Source: Thermoleophilia bacterium SCSIO 60948 (GTDB lineage Bacteria; Actinomycetota; Thermoleophilia; Solirubrobacterales; 70-9). From it: a DNA stretch of 64,000 nt. A program made the position numbers and the translations under genes. Position 1 is the stretch's first letter, and every line of letters begins with the position of its first letter. Below the pieces are notes generated by a model, which was not told the origin of the DNA, searched no databases, and worked only from the letters and a program-made list of their open reading frames with translations. The DNA lies in the NCBI GenBank assembly GCA_021496505.1, contig CP053031.1, forward strand, positions 1,976,001-2,040,000, in the 5' to 3' direction. Below, piece by piece: positions 35,342 through 43,776 of the stretch.

Positions 35342-36163
35342 CTAGGCCGCGACGTCGAGTACGAGGCGGTCGGCCCGAGTGTCGCGGACCTCGAAGGTGA
35401 GCGAGGAGCGGCTCTCGAGCTCGCGGAGGAGATCGACGGGATGCTCGAGCGAGAGTTGGATCGTCGCGCGGCCCTTGCTGAACCGCCGCACCGAGATATC
35501 GCTCGCGCCCTCGATCCCGCCGGCGGCGTCCTCGAGTCCGGCGAGCTGGGAGAAGTCGCTTAGCGGCCCGACCTCGAGCGCGACCTGGCCCGTCCAGAGG
35601 TTCTCGCCCTCGCCGGCTCCATCGGCGCCATCGTCGGCGCGCTGGGTCGGCTCGGCAGCCGCCGACGGCCCATCGGCCCCGGTCGTCCCGTTGTCGGCCG
35701 ACGCGGCTCCATTAGCCGACGCGCGACGCTCCCCGGCGGCCTGGACCGCCGAGTCGACGGCGCTGCGGCGCGAGGCGGGAAAGTCGGCGAGCAACGGATC
35801 GGGCGCGGGCAGCGCGGTCGCCTCGACCGCTTCCGCGTCCGACACCGGACCGTCCGAGTCGCCCGCCGACTCGCCGCGCACGACGCGGAGCTCGCGCTCG
35901 CGATCGACCACACGGTCGGCCAGCCAGGCGACGACGGCCTCGAGCTCGCGGATCCGGTCTGCGCGGGCATCGGACTCCTTGCGCGTCTCGACGAGCGAGA
36001 ATCGCGTGTAGTCCAGTTCACCCCGTACCTCGGTGAGCGCCGACTGCGCCTTGGCGCTCTCGACCCGCGCCTCGTTCAACTCGTCCGACGTCGTGCTGAC
36101 GGCGCGGTCGACCGCGGCGCGGTTGTAACCGAACAGCGAGCGCTTGAAGCTGAACGAAGCCAT
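35342..36163 (-). CDS. DivIVA-like coiled-coil protein
   Basis: The 273-residue protein begins MASFSFKRSLFGYNRAAVDR, close to the DivIVA/GpsB membrane-targeting motif (FGYxxxxVD). A coiled coil of about 80 residues follows (VESAKAQSALTEVRGELDY, RIRELEAVVAWLADRVVDRE). A disordered Ala/Asp-rich linker covers about 115-190. A compact C-terminal alpha/beta domain (LEVGPLSDFSQLAGLEDAAG, SVRRFSKGRATIQLSLEHPV) ends the protein. A polar or septal scaffold role is inference. A TAACTT hexamer 7 nt upstream supports the ATG at 36163. Confidence 0.78.
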   Translation of the reverse strand: MASFSFKRSLFGYNRAAVDRAVSTTSDELNEARVESAKAQSALTEVRGELDYTRFSLVETRKESDARADRIRELEAVVAWLADRVVDRERELRVVRGESAGDSDGPVSDAEAVEATALPAPDPLLADFPASRRSAVDSAVQAAGERRASANGAASADNGTTGADGPSAAAEPTQRADDGADGAGEGENLWTGQVALEVGPLSDFSQLAGLEDAAGGIEGASDISVRRFSKGRATIQLSLEHPVDLLRELESRSSLTFEVRDTRADRLVLDVAA

Positions 36164-36170
36164 GCCCGAC

Positions 36171-36176
36171 AAGTTA
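36171..36176 (-). promoter_or_regulatory. -10 hexamer TAACTT of the DivIVA-like gene
   Basis: TAACTT lies 7 nt before the ATG at 36163; no Shine-Dalgarno is present. Confidence 0.45.
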
Positions 36177-36222
36177 GGCGCGGCCGCGGACGGCGCGAGG
36201 CCGGACCCCGGAAACTGCGGAC

Positions 36223-36678
36223 TTAACCGGACTCCCGCAGCTCGAGCTCGACCCGCGGAGCCTCGCCCCACAGCTGCTCGAGCCGGTAGCGCTCGCGCGA
36301 TTCCGGCTGGAAGACGTGGAGCACGCAGTCGAGATAGTCGACGAGGATCCAGCTCGCGTCCGCCTCGCCCTCGGTCCGGCTCGGAAGCAGACCGCGCTCG
36401 TGCTTGAGCGCGAGCCGGACGTCCTCGACGATCGCCCTCGCGAGGCGCTCGTTGCGCGCGGTGGCGATCAGCAGCACGTCGGTGTAGGAGACGAGCTCGC
36501 GGACGTCGACCGCGACGATGTCCGTCCCCTGCTTGTCGTCGACGATATGGGCGACCCGGCGGACGAGATCGACCGACGTTCCCCAGTCGTGCGCGCGCTC
36601 ACCAGCACCGTCGGCCCGTGCCGCGGCGACCTTCTCCTCAGTCTCGATCCGCTCCACGCCGGAGCCCGTCGCGCTCAC
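36223..36678 (-). CDS. rsfS: ribosome silencing factor RsfS
   Basis: RsfS binds L14 and blocks subunit joining under starvation. The 151-residue protein has the typical core from about residue 37: VAHIVDDKQGTDIVAVDVRE, SYTDVLLIATARNERLARAI, EADASWILVDYLDCVLHVF and RYRLEQLWGEAP. The first 30 residues are a variable charged extension. The GTG start overlaps the nadD stop (GTGA), the usual nadD-rsfS coupling. Confidence 0.95.
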   Translation of the reverse strand: MSATGSGVERIETEEKVAAARADGAGERAHDWGTSVDLVRRVAHIVDDKQGTDIVAVDVRELVSYTDVLLIATARNERLARAIVEDVRLALKHERGLLPSRTEGEADASWILVDYLDCVLHVFQPESRERYRLEQLWGEAPRVELELRESG

Positions 36679-37271
36679 TCGTAGATCCTCCTTCGGGCGA
36701 TCAGCTCGCCGACCTCATCTCGCACCAGATACCTGATCGAACGGCCCTGTGCCAGGCGCCGCCTGATCCCCGTCGAGCTGACACCGATCTCAGGCATCGC
36801 GATCACCGTCGCGTCCTGTGCCGCTCCGAGTCGCTCGAGCGCGGCCTCGGCGTCATCGATGACCGTGCCCGGCCGCACCGCGACTCCGAGTCGCGCCAGC
36901 TCGACGATCCGCCCGGGCTCGCGCCACGACTCGAGCCCGGCGGCAGCATCGGCTCCCAGCAGGAACGTCAGCTCGTCGCCAGGTCGCTCGTCGCTCAACA
37001 ACTCAAGCGTACGAAAAGTGAACGACGGCCCGGACCTTTCGACCTCGATCGGTGAGGCCTCGAGCAGCTCATCGCCCGCGACGGCGAGCTCGACCATCTC
37101 GAGCCTGACCTCGGGGCCCGGCTCCGGCTCGATCGAGCGATGCGGCGCCTCGCCGTAGGGAACCAGCAGGACGCGGTCGAGCCCGAGCACCTCGACCGCC
37201 TCGCGGGCGAGCACCAGATGACCGATGTGCGGCGGGTTGAACGCCCCGCCGAGTATTCCGACGCGCGAGAC
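36675..37271 (-). CDS. nadD: nicotinate-nucleotide adenylyltransferase, no canonical start
   Basis: NadD adenylylates nicotinate mononucleotide in NAD synthesis. The family N-terminus GILGGAFNPPHIGHLVLARE is encoded in full, including the HxGH ATP-binding motif, and the protein ends with the GVSSTGIRRRLAQGRSIRYL signature. The first canonical start (GTG 37214) lies after HIGH and would destroy the active site. Between the proA stop TAG (37281-37283, same frame) and the motif the codons are GGC GGG GCC GTC TCG CGC GTC GGA ATA. GTC at 37271 would give the expected M-S-R-V-G-I-L-G-G start (198 residues); ATA is another option. Confidence 0.88.
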   Translation of the reverse strand, partial: VSRVGILGGAFNPPHIGHLVLAREAVEVLGLDRVLLVPYGEAPHRSIEPEPGPEVRLEMVELAVAGDELLEASPIEVERSGPSFTFRTLELLSDERPGDELTFLLGADAAAGLESWREPGRIVELARLGVAVRPGTVIDDAEAALERLGAAQDATVIAMPEIGVSSTGIRRRLAQGRSIRYLVRDEVGELIARRRIYE

Positions 37272-37280
37272 GGCCCCGCC

Positions 37281-38558
37281 CTACTCGCGGACCTGTCCGT
37301 CGCCGCGGACGACGTACTTCGTCGTCATCAGCTCGCGGATGCCGATCGGCCCGCGCGCGTGGAGCTTCTGGGTGGAGTTGCCGACCTCGGCGCCGAGCCC
37401 GAACTCGAATCCGTCCGTGTAGCGCGTCGAGGCGTTCCAGTAGACCGCCGCGGCGTCGACCGCCTCGGTGAACTCGAACGCCGCCCGCTCGTCGGCCGTC
37501 ACGATCGCCTCGGAATGGCCCGACCCGTAGCGGTTGACGTGCTCGATCGCAGCCTCGAGCGAGTCGACGACCGCGACCGACAACTTGAGGTCGAGGAACT
37601 CGGACGAGAAGTCGCTCTCCGTCGCGGCGGCGACGGCGGTGCCGCCCGCGGCCGCACGGGTCGCCTCGTCGCCGACCAGCTCGACGCCGTCGCTCGCCAG
37701 TTCGGCGAGCGCGCCGGGCAGGAACTCGTCCGCGACGTCGCGGTGGACGAGCAGGCTCTCGGCCGCGTTGCAGACGCCGGGCCGGCTGACCTTCGCATTG
37801 ACGATGATCCGCCGCGCCATGTCGAGATCGGCCTCGGAGTCGACGTAGACGTGGCAGTTGCCCGACGCCGCGTACATCACCGGCACCGTCGCGACCTGCT
37901 TGAGCGCCGCCTTCAGCCCCTCGCCCCCACGCGGGATCACGAGGTCGACCACGCCCTCGAGGGTCGCGAGCTCGGCCAGGTCCTCGCGACCGCCCTCGAT
38001 GAGGGCCACCGCCTCGGCGGGCAGTCCCTCGGAGGCCAGGGCCTCGGCGACGATCGCCGCCAGCGCGGCGTTGGAGCGAGCGGCGTAGCTCGAGCCGCGC
38101 AGGACGATCGAGTTCGCGCTCTTGATCGTCAGCGCGGCGCAGTCGATGGTGACGTTCGGCCGCGCCTCGTAGATGACGGCGACGAGTCCCAGCGGGACTC
38201 GGCGCTTGGACAGCTCGAGCCCGCTTGCGAGCGTCCGCGACTCGATCGTCTCGCCGACGGGATCGTCGAGCGATGCGACCTCGCGCGCCCCCTCGGCCAT
38301 CGCGGCGATCCGCTCGGGCGTCAGCGCGAGCCGGTCGCGGAGCGCGCTCGTCAGCCCCTGTGCGCGTTCATCGTCGAGGTCGGCGCGGTTCGCGTCGAGG
38401 ATCTCGTCGGAGCGCTCGGAGAGCAGCTCGGCGATCCGCTCGAGCACTCGCGAGCGCGTCGCGGCATCGGCACGCGCGAGCTCGATCGCGGCGCGCTTCG
38501 CGGCCCGCGCTATCTCAGCGACCGAACCGCCTACCTGTTGTGCGCTGACCGCAGCCAT
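37281..38558 (-). CDS. proA: glutamate-5-semialdehyde dehydrogenase (gamma-glutamyl phosphate reductase)
   Basis: ProA reduces gamma-glutamyl phosphate to glutamate semialdehyde in proline synthesis. The 425-residue aldehyde-dehydrogenase-fold protein has VPLGVIG-like RRVPLGLVAVIYEARPNVT, NSIVLRGSSYAARSN, VDLVIPRGGEGL, the catalytic Cys in SRPGVCNAAESLLVH, and the C-terminal GLGAEVGNSTQKLHARGPIG. It is preceded by proB on the same strand (30 nt) and followed by nadD in the same frame. A TACCAT hexamer lies 8 nt before the ATG, so it may have its own leaderless promoter as well. Confidence 0.97.
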   Translation of the reverse strand: MAAVSAQQVGGSVAEIARAAKRAAIELARADAATRSRVLERIAELLSERSDEILDANRADLDDERAQGLTSALRDRLALTPERIAAMAEGAREVASLDDPVGETIESRTLASGLELSKRRVPLGLVAVIYEARPNVTIDCAALTIKSANSIVLRGSSYAARSNAALAAIVAEALASEGLPAEAVALIEGGREDLAELATLEGVVDLVIPRGGEGLKAALKQVATVPVMYAASGNCHVYVDSEADLDMARRIIVNAKVSRPGVCNAAESLLVHRDVADEFLPGALAELASDGVELVGDEATRAAAGGTAVAAATESDFSSEFLDLKLSVAVVDSLEAAIEHVNRYGSGHSEAIVTADERAAFEFTEAVDAAAVYWNASTRYTDGFEFGLGAEVGNSTQKLHARGPIGIRELMTTKYVVRGDGQVRE

Positions 38559-38566
38559 GACAGCCC

Positions 38567-38572
38567 ATGGTA
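38567..38572 (-). promoter_or_regulatory. -10 hexamer TACCAT of proA
   Basis: TACCAT is 8 nt before the proA ATG inside the 30-nt proB-proA gap. This fits an internal leaderless promoter, though read-through from proB is also likely. Confidence 0.4.
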
Positions 38573-38588
38573 GTGGCGAGATCCGCGG

Positions 38589-39677
38589 CTAGGCGAGGAC
38601 GAAGCGGTCGCGGTGGACCGCCTCCTCCGCCCCGCCCGGCAGCAGCTGGCCGACCTCCGAGGACTTGAGGCCGCTGAGCCGTCCGAGCTCGGTGGCGGAG
38701 TAGTTCACGATCCCCTTGCCGACCAGGTCCCCACCCGCGACCACGTCGACCGCGTCGCCGGGTGCGAACTCCCCCTCGACGCCGACGATCCCGACCGGGA
38801 GCAGGCTCGAGCCGCGCTCCCGGAGAACCCGCGCGGCGCCGTCGTCGACGAGCACGCGGCCGCGGCTCGGCTTGGCGTAGCGAAGCCAGAGCTTGAACGC
38901 CGAGGTCGGCTCGGGATGGGCCGCAAACCGCGTACCTACCCGCTCGCCCGCGACCGCGCGGCGGAGCGTGTCCGGCCGCTGCCCGTCGCAGATCACCGCG
39001 GGCACCCCCGCCGCGCAGGCCATCTCGGCGGCGGCGACCTTGCTTCGCATGCCGCCCGAGCCGAAGGTCGACGAGCGCCCGCCGATCGCGTGTTGCCTGA
39101 GCTCGGTCGGATCGGCGACCTCCTCGATCAGCTCGGCCGTGGGGTCGAGCCTCGGGTCGGCGGTGTGGACCCCCGCCTGGTCGGTCAGCAGCACGAGCAG
39201 CCGCGCCCCGAGCAGCATCGAGACCTGCGCGGAGAGGAAATCGTTGTCGCCGAACGTGATCTCGTCCGTAGCGGTCGTGTCGTTCTCGTTGATCACCGGC
39301 ACGCAGCGCCAGTCGAGCAATCTGCGCAGCGCGTGGCGGGCGTTCAGGTAGTGCATCCGCGCCGAGATGTCGACCGACGTCAGCAGCACCTGGGCCGCGT
39401 GGACGTCGCCGGCCGCCAGGCGCGACTCGTAGGCGCGAAACAGCGACCCCTGGCCGACCGCGGAGGCGGCCTGCATGTCGGCGACCTCGCGCGGGCGCGT
39501 CGCCATCCCCATGATCCGCATCCCGAGCGCGATCGCGCCCGAGGTGATCAGGCAGACGTCCTCGCCGCCGCGGTGCAACTCGACCACCTGCGGACAGACC
39601 GCGTCGAGCACGTCGTCTCGGACGAGGCCGCGCTCGTCGGCGACGATCGACGATCCGAGCTTGACGACGACGGTCAT
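38589..39677 (-). CDS. proB: glutamate 5-kinase
   Basis: ProB phosphorylates glutamate, the first and usually proline-inhibited step of proline synthesis. The 362-residue protein has an amino-acid kinase domain (VVKLGSSIVADERGLV, ITSGAIALGM, VINENDTTAT, GDNDFLSAQVSMLLGARLLV, GSGGMRSKVAAAEMA) and a C-terminal PUA domain from about residue 272 (GRVLVDDGAARVLRERGSSL, GDAVDVV). A TAGACT hexamer 11 nt upstream is the probable operon promoter. Confidence 0.97.
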   Translation of the reverse strand: MTVVVKLGSSIVADERGLVRDDVLDAVCPQVVELHRGGEDVCLITSGAIALGMRIMGMATRPREVADMQAASAVGQGSLFRAYESRLAAGDVHAAQVLLTSVDISARMHYLNARHALRRLLDWRCVPVINENDTTATDEITFGDNDFLSAQVSMLLGARLLVLLTDQAGVHTADPRLDPTAELIEEVADPTELRQHAIGGRSSTFGSGGMRSKVAAAEMACAAGVPAVICDGQRPDTLRRAVAGERVGTRFAAHPEPTSAFKLWLRYAKPSRGRVLVDDGAARVLRERGSSLLPVGIVGVEGEFAPGDAVDVVAGGDLVGKGIVNYSATELGRLSGLKSSEVGQLLPGGAEEAVHRDRFVLA

Positions 39678-39688
39678 GGCGGCGGCTC

Positions 39689-39694
39689 AGTCTA
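39689..39694 (-). promoter_or_regulatory. -10 hexamer TAGACT of proB
   Basis: TAGACT lies 11 nt before the proB ATG; no Shine-Dalgarno follows. Confidence 0.45.
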
Positions 39695-39731
39695 GGTCCG
39701 TCGCCGCGCGCCGATCCGCGACCGCCGCGAC

Positions 39732-41036
39732 TCAGCCCTCCGGGTCGAGCTCGAACTCGGCATCGCCGATCCGCACCTCGCCGCCCGTCTCGAACCCGGC
39801 GCGCCGCAGCGCCGCGATCACCCCGATCTCGCGCAGACGCCGCTCGAGGTAGTCGAGCGCCTCCTGATTCGTCGTGTCGTGGCGCGCGATCAGCGTCTCG
39901 ATCCCGCGGCCCGCGACGCGGAAGACCCCGTCGTCGTCGCGCAGGACCTCGAAGCCCTGCGCCTGCGGTCGATAGACGAGGTGTTCGGCCTCGAACCCCG
40001 AGTCCTCGGCGACCGCGGCCTCGACGTCGTCGCGTTCGGGGACCGCTGCGAGGATCGCGAGCGAGAGCTCGTCGAGGCCCTCGCCGGTCGCCGCCGACAC
40101 CGAGAGCACGCCGAGCACCGACTCACCGAGCCGCTCGCGCCACTCCGCGGCGAGCTCGGCGACGTCCTCGCTGGGCGCGAGGTCGGCCTTCGACAGGCAG
40201 ATCAGCTCCGGGAGATCGGCGAGCCCGTGCCCGTGGGCTACGAGCTCACCACGGACCGTCTCGTAGGCGAGCAGGGCGGCGTCTCGGTCGATCTCGCCGT
40301 AGGGGGCGATCTCGATCACGTGGACGATCGCCCGGCAGCGCTCGACGTGGGCGAGGAACTCGTGGCCGAGGCCGGCCCCCTCGGCGGCACCCTCGATCAG
40401 TCCCGGGATGTCGGCGATCACGACCGAGCGGTCGTCGGCCTCGAGCGTGCCGAGGACGGGGTCGATCGTCGTGAACGGATAGTCGCCGACCTTCGGGGCC
40501 GCCCGCGTCAGCCGCCCGAGCAGCGAGGACTTGCCGGCGTTCGGGAGGCCGACGAGCCCGGCGTCGGCGAGCAGCCGCAGGTGAAGCTCGATCCAGCCCT
40601 CGGCCCCCGCCAGCCCGCGCTCGGCGAATCGCGGGGCCTGTCGCGTCGAGCTCTTGAAACGGCGGTTGCCGTTGCCGCCGGCACCGCCCGCCGCGACGAC
40701 CGCACGCTGGCCGGGCCGTACGAGGTCGTAGCGCTCGCCCTCGAGACCCTCGACGCTCGTCCCGGGCGGGACGCGCAGGATGAGGTCGTCGCCACGAGCG
40801 CCGTGGCGCTGCGAGCCCTCGCCGTGGCGCCCGCGACCCGCGCGCTGGTGCGGCTGACCGCGGAAATAGGCGAGATCGCGGCGCGAGTCGTCACACAGCA
40901 GGACGACGTCTCCCCCGCGCCCGCCGTCGCCACCGTCGGGACCGCCGCGCGGGACATGCGCCTCGCGGCGGAAAGAGACGCAGCCGTTGCCGCCGTCACC
41001 GCCCTCGACCCAGATCTTCGCGCGGTCCTGGAACAC
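39732..41036 (-). CDS. obgE: GTPase ObgE/CgtA
   Basis: Obg is a large-subunit assembly and stress GTPase. In 434 residues it has the Gly-rich Obg fold (KIWVEGGDGGNGCVSFRREA, VPRGGPDGGDGGRGGDVVL), the G domain with GLPNAGKSSLL, FTTIDPVLG, DIPGLIEGA, SKAD and the actinobacterial/firmicute OCT domain at the C-terminus (FRVAGRGIETLIARHDTTNQ, EALDYLERRLREIGVIAAL). The GTG at 41036 gives the family N-terminus; longer open frame upstream runs into rpmA. rplU-rpmA-obgE is a classic cluster. Confidence 0.96.
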   Translation of the reverse strand: MFQDRAKIWVEGGDGGNGCVSFRREAHVPRGGPDGGDGGRGGDVVLLCDDSRRDLAYFRGQPHQRAGRGRHGEGSQRHGARGDDLILRVPPGTSVEGLEGERYDLVRPGQRAVVAAGGAGGNGNRRFKSSTRQAPRFAERGLAGAEGWIELHLRLLADAGLVGLPNAGKSSLLGRLTRAAPKVGDYPFTTIDPVLGTLEADDRSVVIADIPGLIEGAAEGAGLGHEFLAHVERCRAIVHVIEIAPYGEIDRDAALLAYETVRGELVAHGHGLADLPELICLSKADLAPSEDVAELAAEWRERLGESVLGVLSVSAATGEGLDELSLAILAAVPERDDVEAAVAEDSGFEAEHLVYRPQAQGFEVLRDDDGVFRVAGRGIETLIARHDTTNQEALDYLERRLREIGVIAALRRAGFETGGEVRIGDAEFELDPEG

Positions 41037-41073
41037 GCTCGTGAGGCTCGCCGCGGCGCGGCGGCCGGCGGTT

Positions 41074-41328
41074 CTACTCCGCCGGGTCGACGCTGATCTG
41101 GCGGCCCTTGCGGCCCTGCGAGAACGCGACGACGCCCGGGCGGGCGGCATAGATCGTGTGGTCGCGGCCGATGCCCGTGCCCTCACCGGGACGGAACTTC
41201 GTGCCGCGCTGGCGGACGATGATCTCGCCGCCGGTGACGCTCTGGCCCGCGAAGACCTTCACGCCGAGCATCTTCGGATTCGAGTCGCGTCCGTTGCGCG
41301 ACGAGCCGAGTCCCTTCTTGTGAGCCAT
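41074..41328 (-). CDS. rpmA: 50S ribosomal protein L27
   Basis: L27 lies near the peptidyl transferase centre. The 84-residue protein has the standard [20 protein letters not shown] start and [37 protein letters not shown] motifs. There is no cleavable N-terminal extension of the firmicute type. It overlaps the rplU stop by one base. Confidence 0.97.
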   Translation of the reverse strand: MAHKKGLGSSRNGRDSNPKMLGVKVFAGQSVTGGEIIVRQRGTKFRPGEGTGIGRDHTIYAARPGVVAFSQGRKGRQISVDPAE

Positions 41329-41705
41329 CAGTCGCTCCCGCTCTTCGTGTCGTCGGTGTCGGCCTTCTTCTTCGCCGGGCGCCGCGAGAGCATCTTGACC
41401 TCGGTGATCTCGAGCTTCGTCAGCTCGGATCGGTGGCCCCTGCGCTTGCGCTGGCCGCTCTTCGGCTTGTAGGTGAAGATCCGCAGCTTCTCGCCGCGCA
41501 CGTGCCCGGCGACCTTGGCCTCGACCTTGACCTTCTCGAGGTCGTCGCCCGCGATCACGACGTTGTCGTCGGAGCGGAACATGACCGGCCGCAGGGTGAC
41601 CTTGTCACCCTCGTCGGCCTTGAGCCGGTCGACGGTCAGCTTCGTGCCCTGCTGGGCGCGGTACTGCTTGCCGCCGGTCTCGATTATCGCGTAGGTCTCG
41701 GCCAT
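41328..41705 (-). CDS. rplU: 50S ribosomal protein L21
   Basis: L21 binds 23S rRNA. The 125-residue protein starts [20 protein letters not shown] and has [11 protein letters not shown] and the conserved [20 protein letters not shown] end, followed by a Lys/Asp-rich tail of about 22 extra residues. It heads rplU-rpmA-obgE with a TACACT hexamer 11 nt upstream and follows rng by 30 nt. Confidence 0.96.
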   Translation of the reverse strand: MAETYAIIETGGKQYRAQQGTKLTVDRLKADEGDKVTLRPVMFRSDDNVVIAGDDLEKVKVEAKVAGHVRGEKLRIFTYKPKSGQRKRRGHRSELTKLEITEVKMLSRRPAKKKADTDDTKSGSD

Positions 41706-41716
41706 TCGGACGCGTG

Positions 41717-41722
41717 AGTGTA
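41717..41722 (-). promoter_or_regulatory. -10 hexamer TACACT of rplU-rpmA-obgE
   Basis: TACACT lies 11 nt before the rplU ATG in the short rng-rplU gap. Confidence 0.45.
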
Positions 41723-41735
41723 GCCAGCGCGGGCG

Positions 41736-43739
41736 CTAGGAACCGTCTGAATCCTGCGACCCGGCGCCCGAGCGGCTGCCGCGCCGCCCCCGCCCTCCGC
41801 GGCGGCCGCGACGGCGCCTCGAGCCGGACCCGTCGCCGTTGGAGTTGCCGTCAGAGGAGGTCTGCCCTCCGCCCGGCGCCGGCTCGGTCGGCGGGCCGTC
41901 GGGGTCGACGAGCGACGCCGTGGCCGAGGATCGCGCGACCGAGTCGATCCGCACCAGCCGGCGCTCGCCGACGTGGCGCCCGCCGCCAACCACGGAGACG
42001 ATGTAGGCGTCGAGCCGCGCGATCGCGTCGTCGACGTCGTACATGTGCGGCTCCTCGATCGTGACGAGAACCTCCTCGCCGACCTGGAACGGCAGCGCGC
42101 GCTGCTCGATGTCCTCGCGGCTGCCCGAGTCGGAGACCTCGAACGTGTCGACCGGCAGCGCGTCGCCGCCCTCGAAGTGGAACCAGCGTCCGGACTCCTG
42201 CTCGAGCTCGAGCAGCCCGGAGTCCTCGCGCACCAGCTCGGCGGCGACCTTCGGGTTGACCCGGATCAGGAACGCCTCGTCCCCCGCCCGATTCGGGTCG
42301 TTGACGAGCTCGTGGAGCTTTCGCAGCACGTCGATGGCGACGGTCTCCTCGGAGGGAATAACGCCCTCGCCGTCGCACGTCGGGCACTTGCGGGTGAGGA
42401 TCTCGCGGACGCCGTCGGTGACGTTCTGGCGCGTCATCTCGACGAGGCCGAGCGGCGAGACCTCCATCACGTAGGTCTTCGTGCGGTCCTCGTCGAGCGC
42501 CTTCTGGAGCGTCTTGAGGACCTGGTCGCGGTTCTTGGCCCGCGCCATGTCGATGAAGTCGATGACGATGATCCCGCCGATGTCGCGCAGCCTGAGTTGG
42601 CGCACGACCTCCTCGGCCGCCTCGACGTTGACGCGCGTGATCGTGTCCTCGAGCCGGCCCTTGCCGCGTCCGGTGAAGCTGCCCGTGTTGATGTCGATCA
42701 CGGTCAGCGCCTCGGCGTAATCGATGATCAGGTAGCCGCCGGAGGGCAGGTCGACGCGGCGTGACAGGGTCGAGCGGATCGCCTTGTCGGCGCCGTAGCG
42801 CTCGAACAGCTGGTCCTTGCCGTCGTAGAGCTCGACGAGGTCGCAGAGCTCCGGCGCGGTGCGCTGGAAGAAGCTCGTCACCCGCTGGTGCTGCTTCTCG
42901 TCGTCGATGATCGCGCCGTCGAACTCCTTGCCGAGGACGTCGCGCAGGACGCGGATCGAAAGGTCGGCCTCCTGGAAGACGAGATCCGGTCCCTTGACCT
43001 CGGCAGCGCGCTTCTCGACGACCTCGTGGAGGCGATGCAGGTAGGCGAGGTCGCGCTCGAAGTCAGCCTTGTCGGCGCCCTCCGCGGCGGTCCGCACGAT
43101 CACGCCGCCCTTGCCGTCGTGCAGCTTGTTCAGCAGCTTTCGCTGGCGGTCGCGCTCGTTGTCGGAAAGCCGGCGCGAGGCTCCGACGCCGCTTCCCTGC
43201 GGCATGTAGACGAGATAGCGGCCGGCGATCGAGAGCTGCATCGACAGACGCGCTCCCTTCGTCTTCAGCGGGTCCTTGACGACCTGGACGAGGATCTCCT
43301 GCTTCGGCTTCAGAAGCTCGTCGATCCGCTTGCCCTTGCCGCGGCCGCGCTTGGGCACGACCTGGCCGTCGGCGGTGACGATCTCGTCGACGTGCAGGAA
43401 GCCGTTTCGCTCGAGACCGATGTCGACGAACGCCGCCTCCATCCCGGGCAGGACGTTGTCGACGACGCCCATGTAGATGTTGCCGACGATCGAGCGCGAT
43501 CCGCGGCGCTCGACGTAGAGCTCGCCGACGCGCATGTTCTCGCCGCCGGCCGCGGCGCCGTTTCGCCCCTTGCCGTTCTGGCCCTTCTGACCGTCCTGGT
43601 CGGTGGCCTCGGCCTCAGCGGCCTCGCCGTTCTTGCGGCCGCGGCCGCGACGCTGCTGGCCGCGACCCGAGCCCTTGCCTTCGAGCACCGCGACCCGGGT
43701 CTCTCCCGAGTCGACCGATACGAGGATCTTCTTCTTCAA
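41736..43739 (-). CDS. rng: ribonuclease E/G family protein
   Basis: This endoribonuclease processes rRNA and decays mRNA. The 667-residue protein begins MKKKILVSVDSGETRVAVLE, then has a 50-residue Arg/Lys/Gly/Gln-rich insert, the S1 domain (IVGNIYMGVVDNVLPGMEAA), and the catalytic RNase E/G core with DLPSGGYLIIDYAEALTVID, NTGSFTG and IVIDFIDMA (metal Asp residues). The zinc-link CPTCDGEG allows dimer formation. An Arg/Gly/Ser-rich tail ends it. The start is TTG with AAGGTGAGA upstream. Between RNase E and RNase G types, the short flanks favour the latter name with reservation. Confidence 0.92.
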   Translation of the reverse strand: MKKKILVSVDSGETRVAVLEGKGSGRGQQRRGRGRKNGEAAEAEATDQDGQKGQNGKGRNGAAAGGENMRVGELYVERRGSRSIVGNIYMGVVDNVLPGMEAAFVDIGLERNGFLHVDEIVTADGQVVPKRGRGKGKRIDELLKPKQEILVQVVKDPLKTKGARLSMQLSIAGRYLVYMPQGSGVGASRRLSDNERDRQRKLLNKLHDGKGGVIVRTAAEGADKADFERDLAYLHRLHEVVEKRAAEVKGPDLVFQEADLSIRVLRDVLGKEFDGAIIDDEKQHQRVTSFFQRTAPELCDLVELYDGKDQLFERYGADKAIRSTLSRRVDLPSGGYLIIDYAEALTVIDINTGSFTGRGKGRLEDTITRVNVEAAEEVVRQLRLRDIGGIIVIDFIDMARAKNRDQVLKTLQKALDEDRTKTYVMEVSPLGLVEMTRQNVTDGVREILTRKCPTCDGEGVIPSEETVAIDVLRKLHELVNDPNRAGDEAFLIRVNPKVAAELVREDSGLLELEQESGRWFHFEGGDALPVDTFEVSDSGSREDIEQRALPFQVGEEVLVTIEEPHMYDVDDAIARLDAYIVSVVGGGRHVGERRLVRIDSVARSSATASLVDPDGPPTEPAPGGGQTSSDGNSNGDGSGSRRRRGRRGGRGRRGSRSGAGSQDSDGS

Positions 43740-43776
43740 GTTCTCACCTTCAAGAGTTGGGAACCCGCGCCACAGG

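Noticed and set aside
35204-35563. 119-codon plus-strand frame across the nuclease remnant and DivIVA-like gene
   Set aside because: Most of it is antisense to the DivIVA-like coding sequence, with no ribosome binding site or domain.
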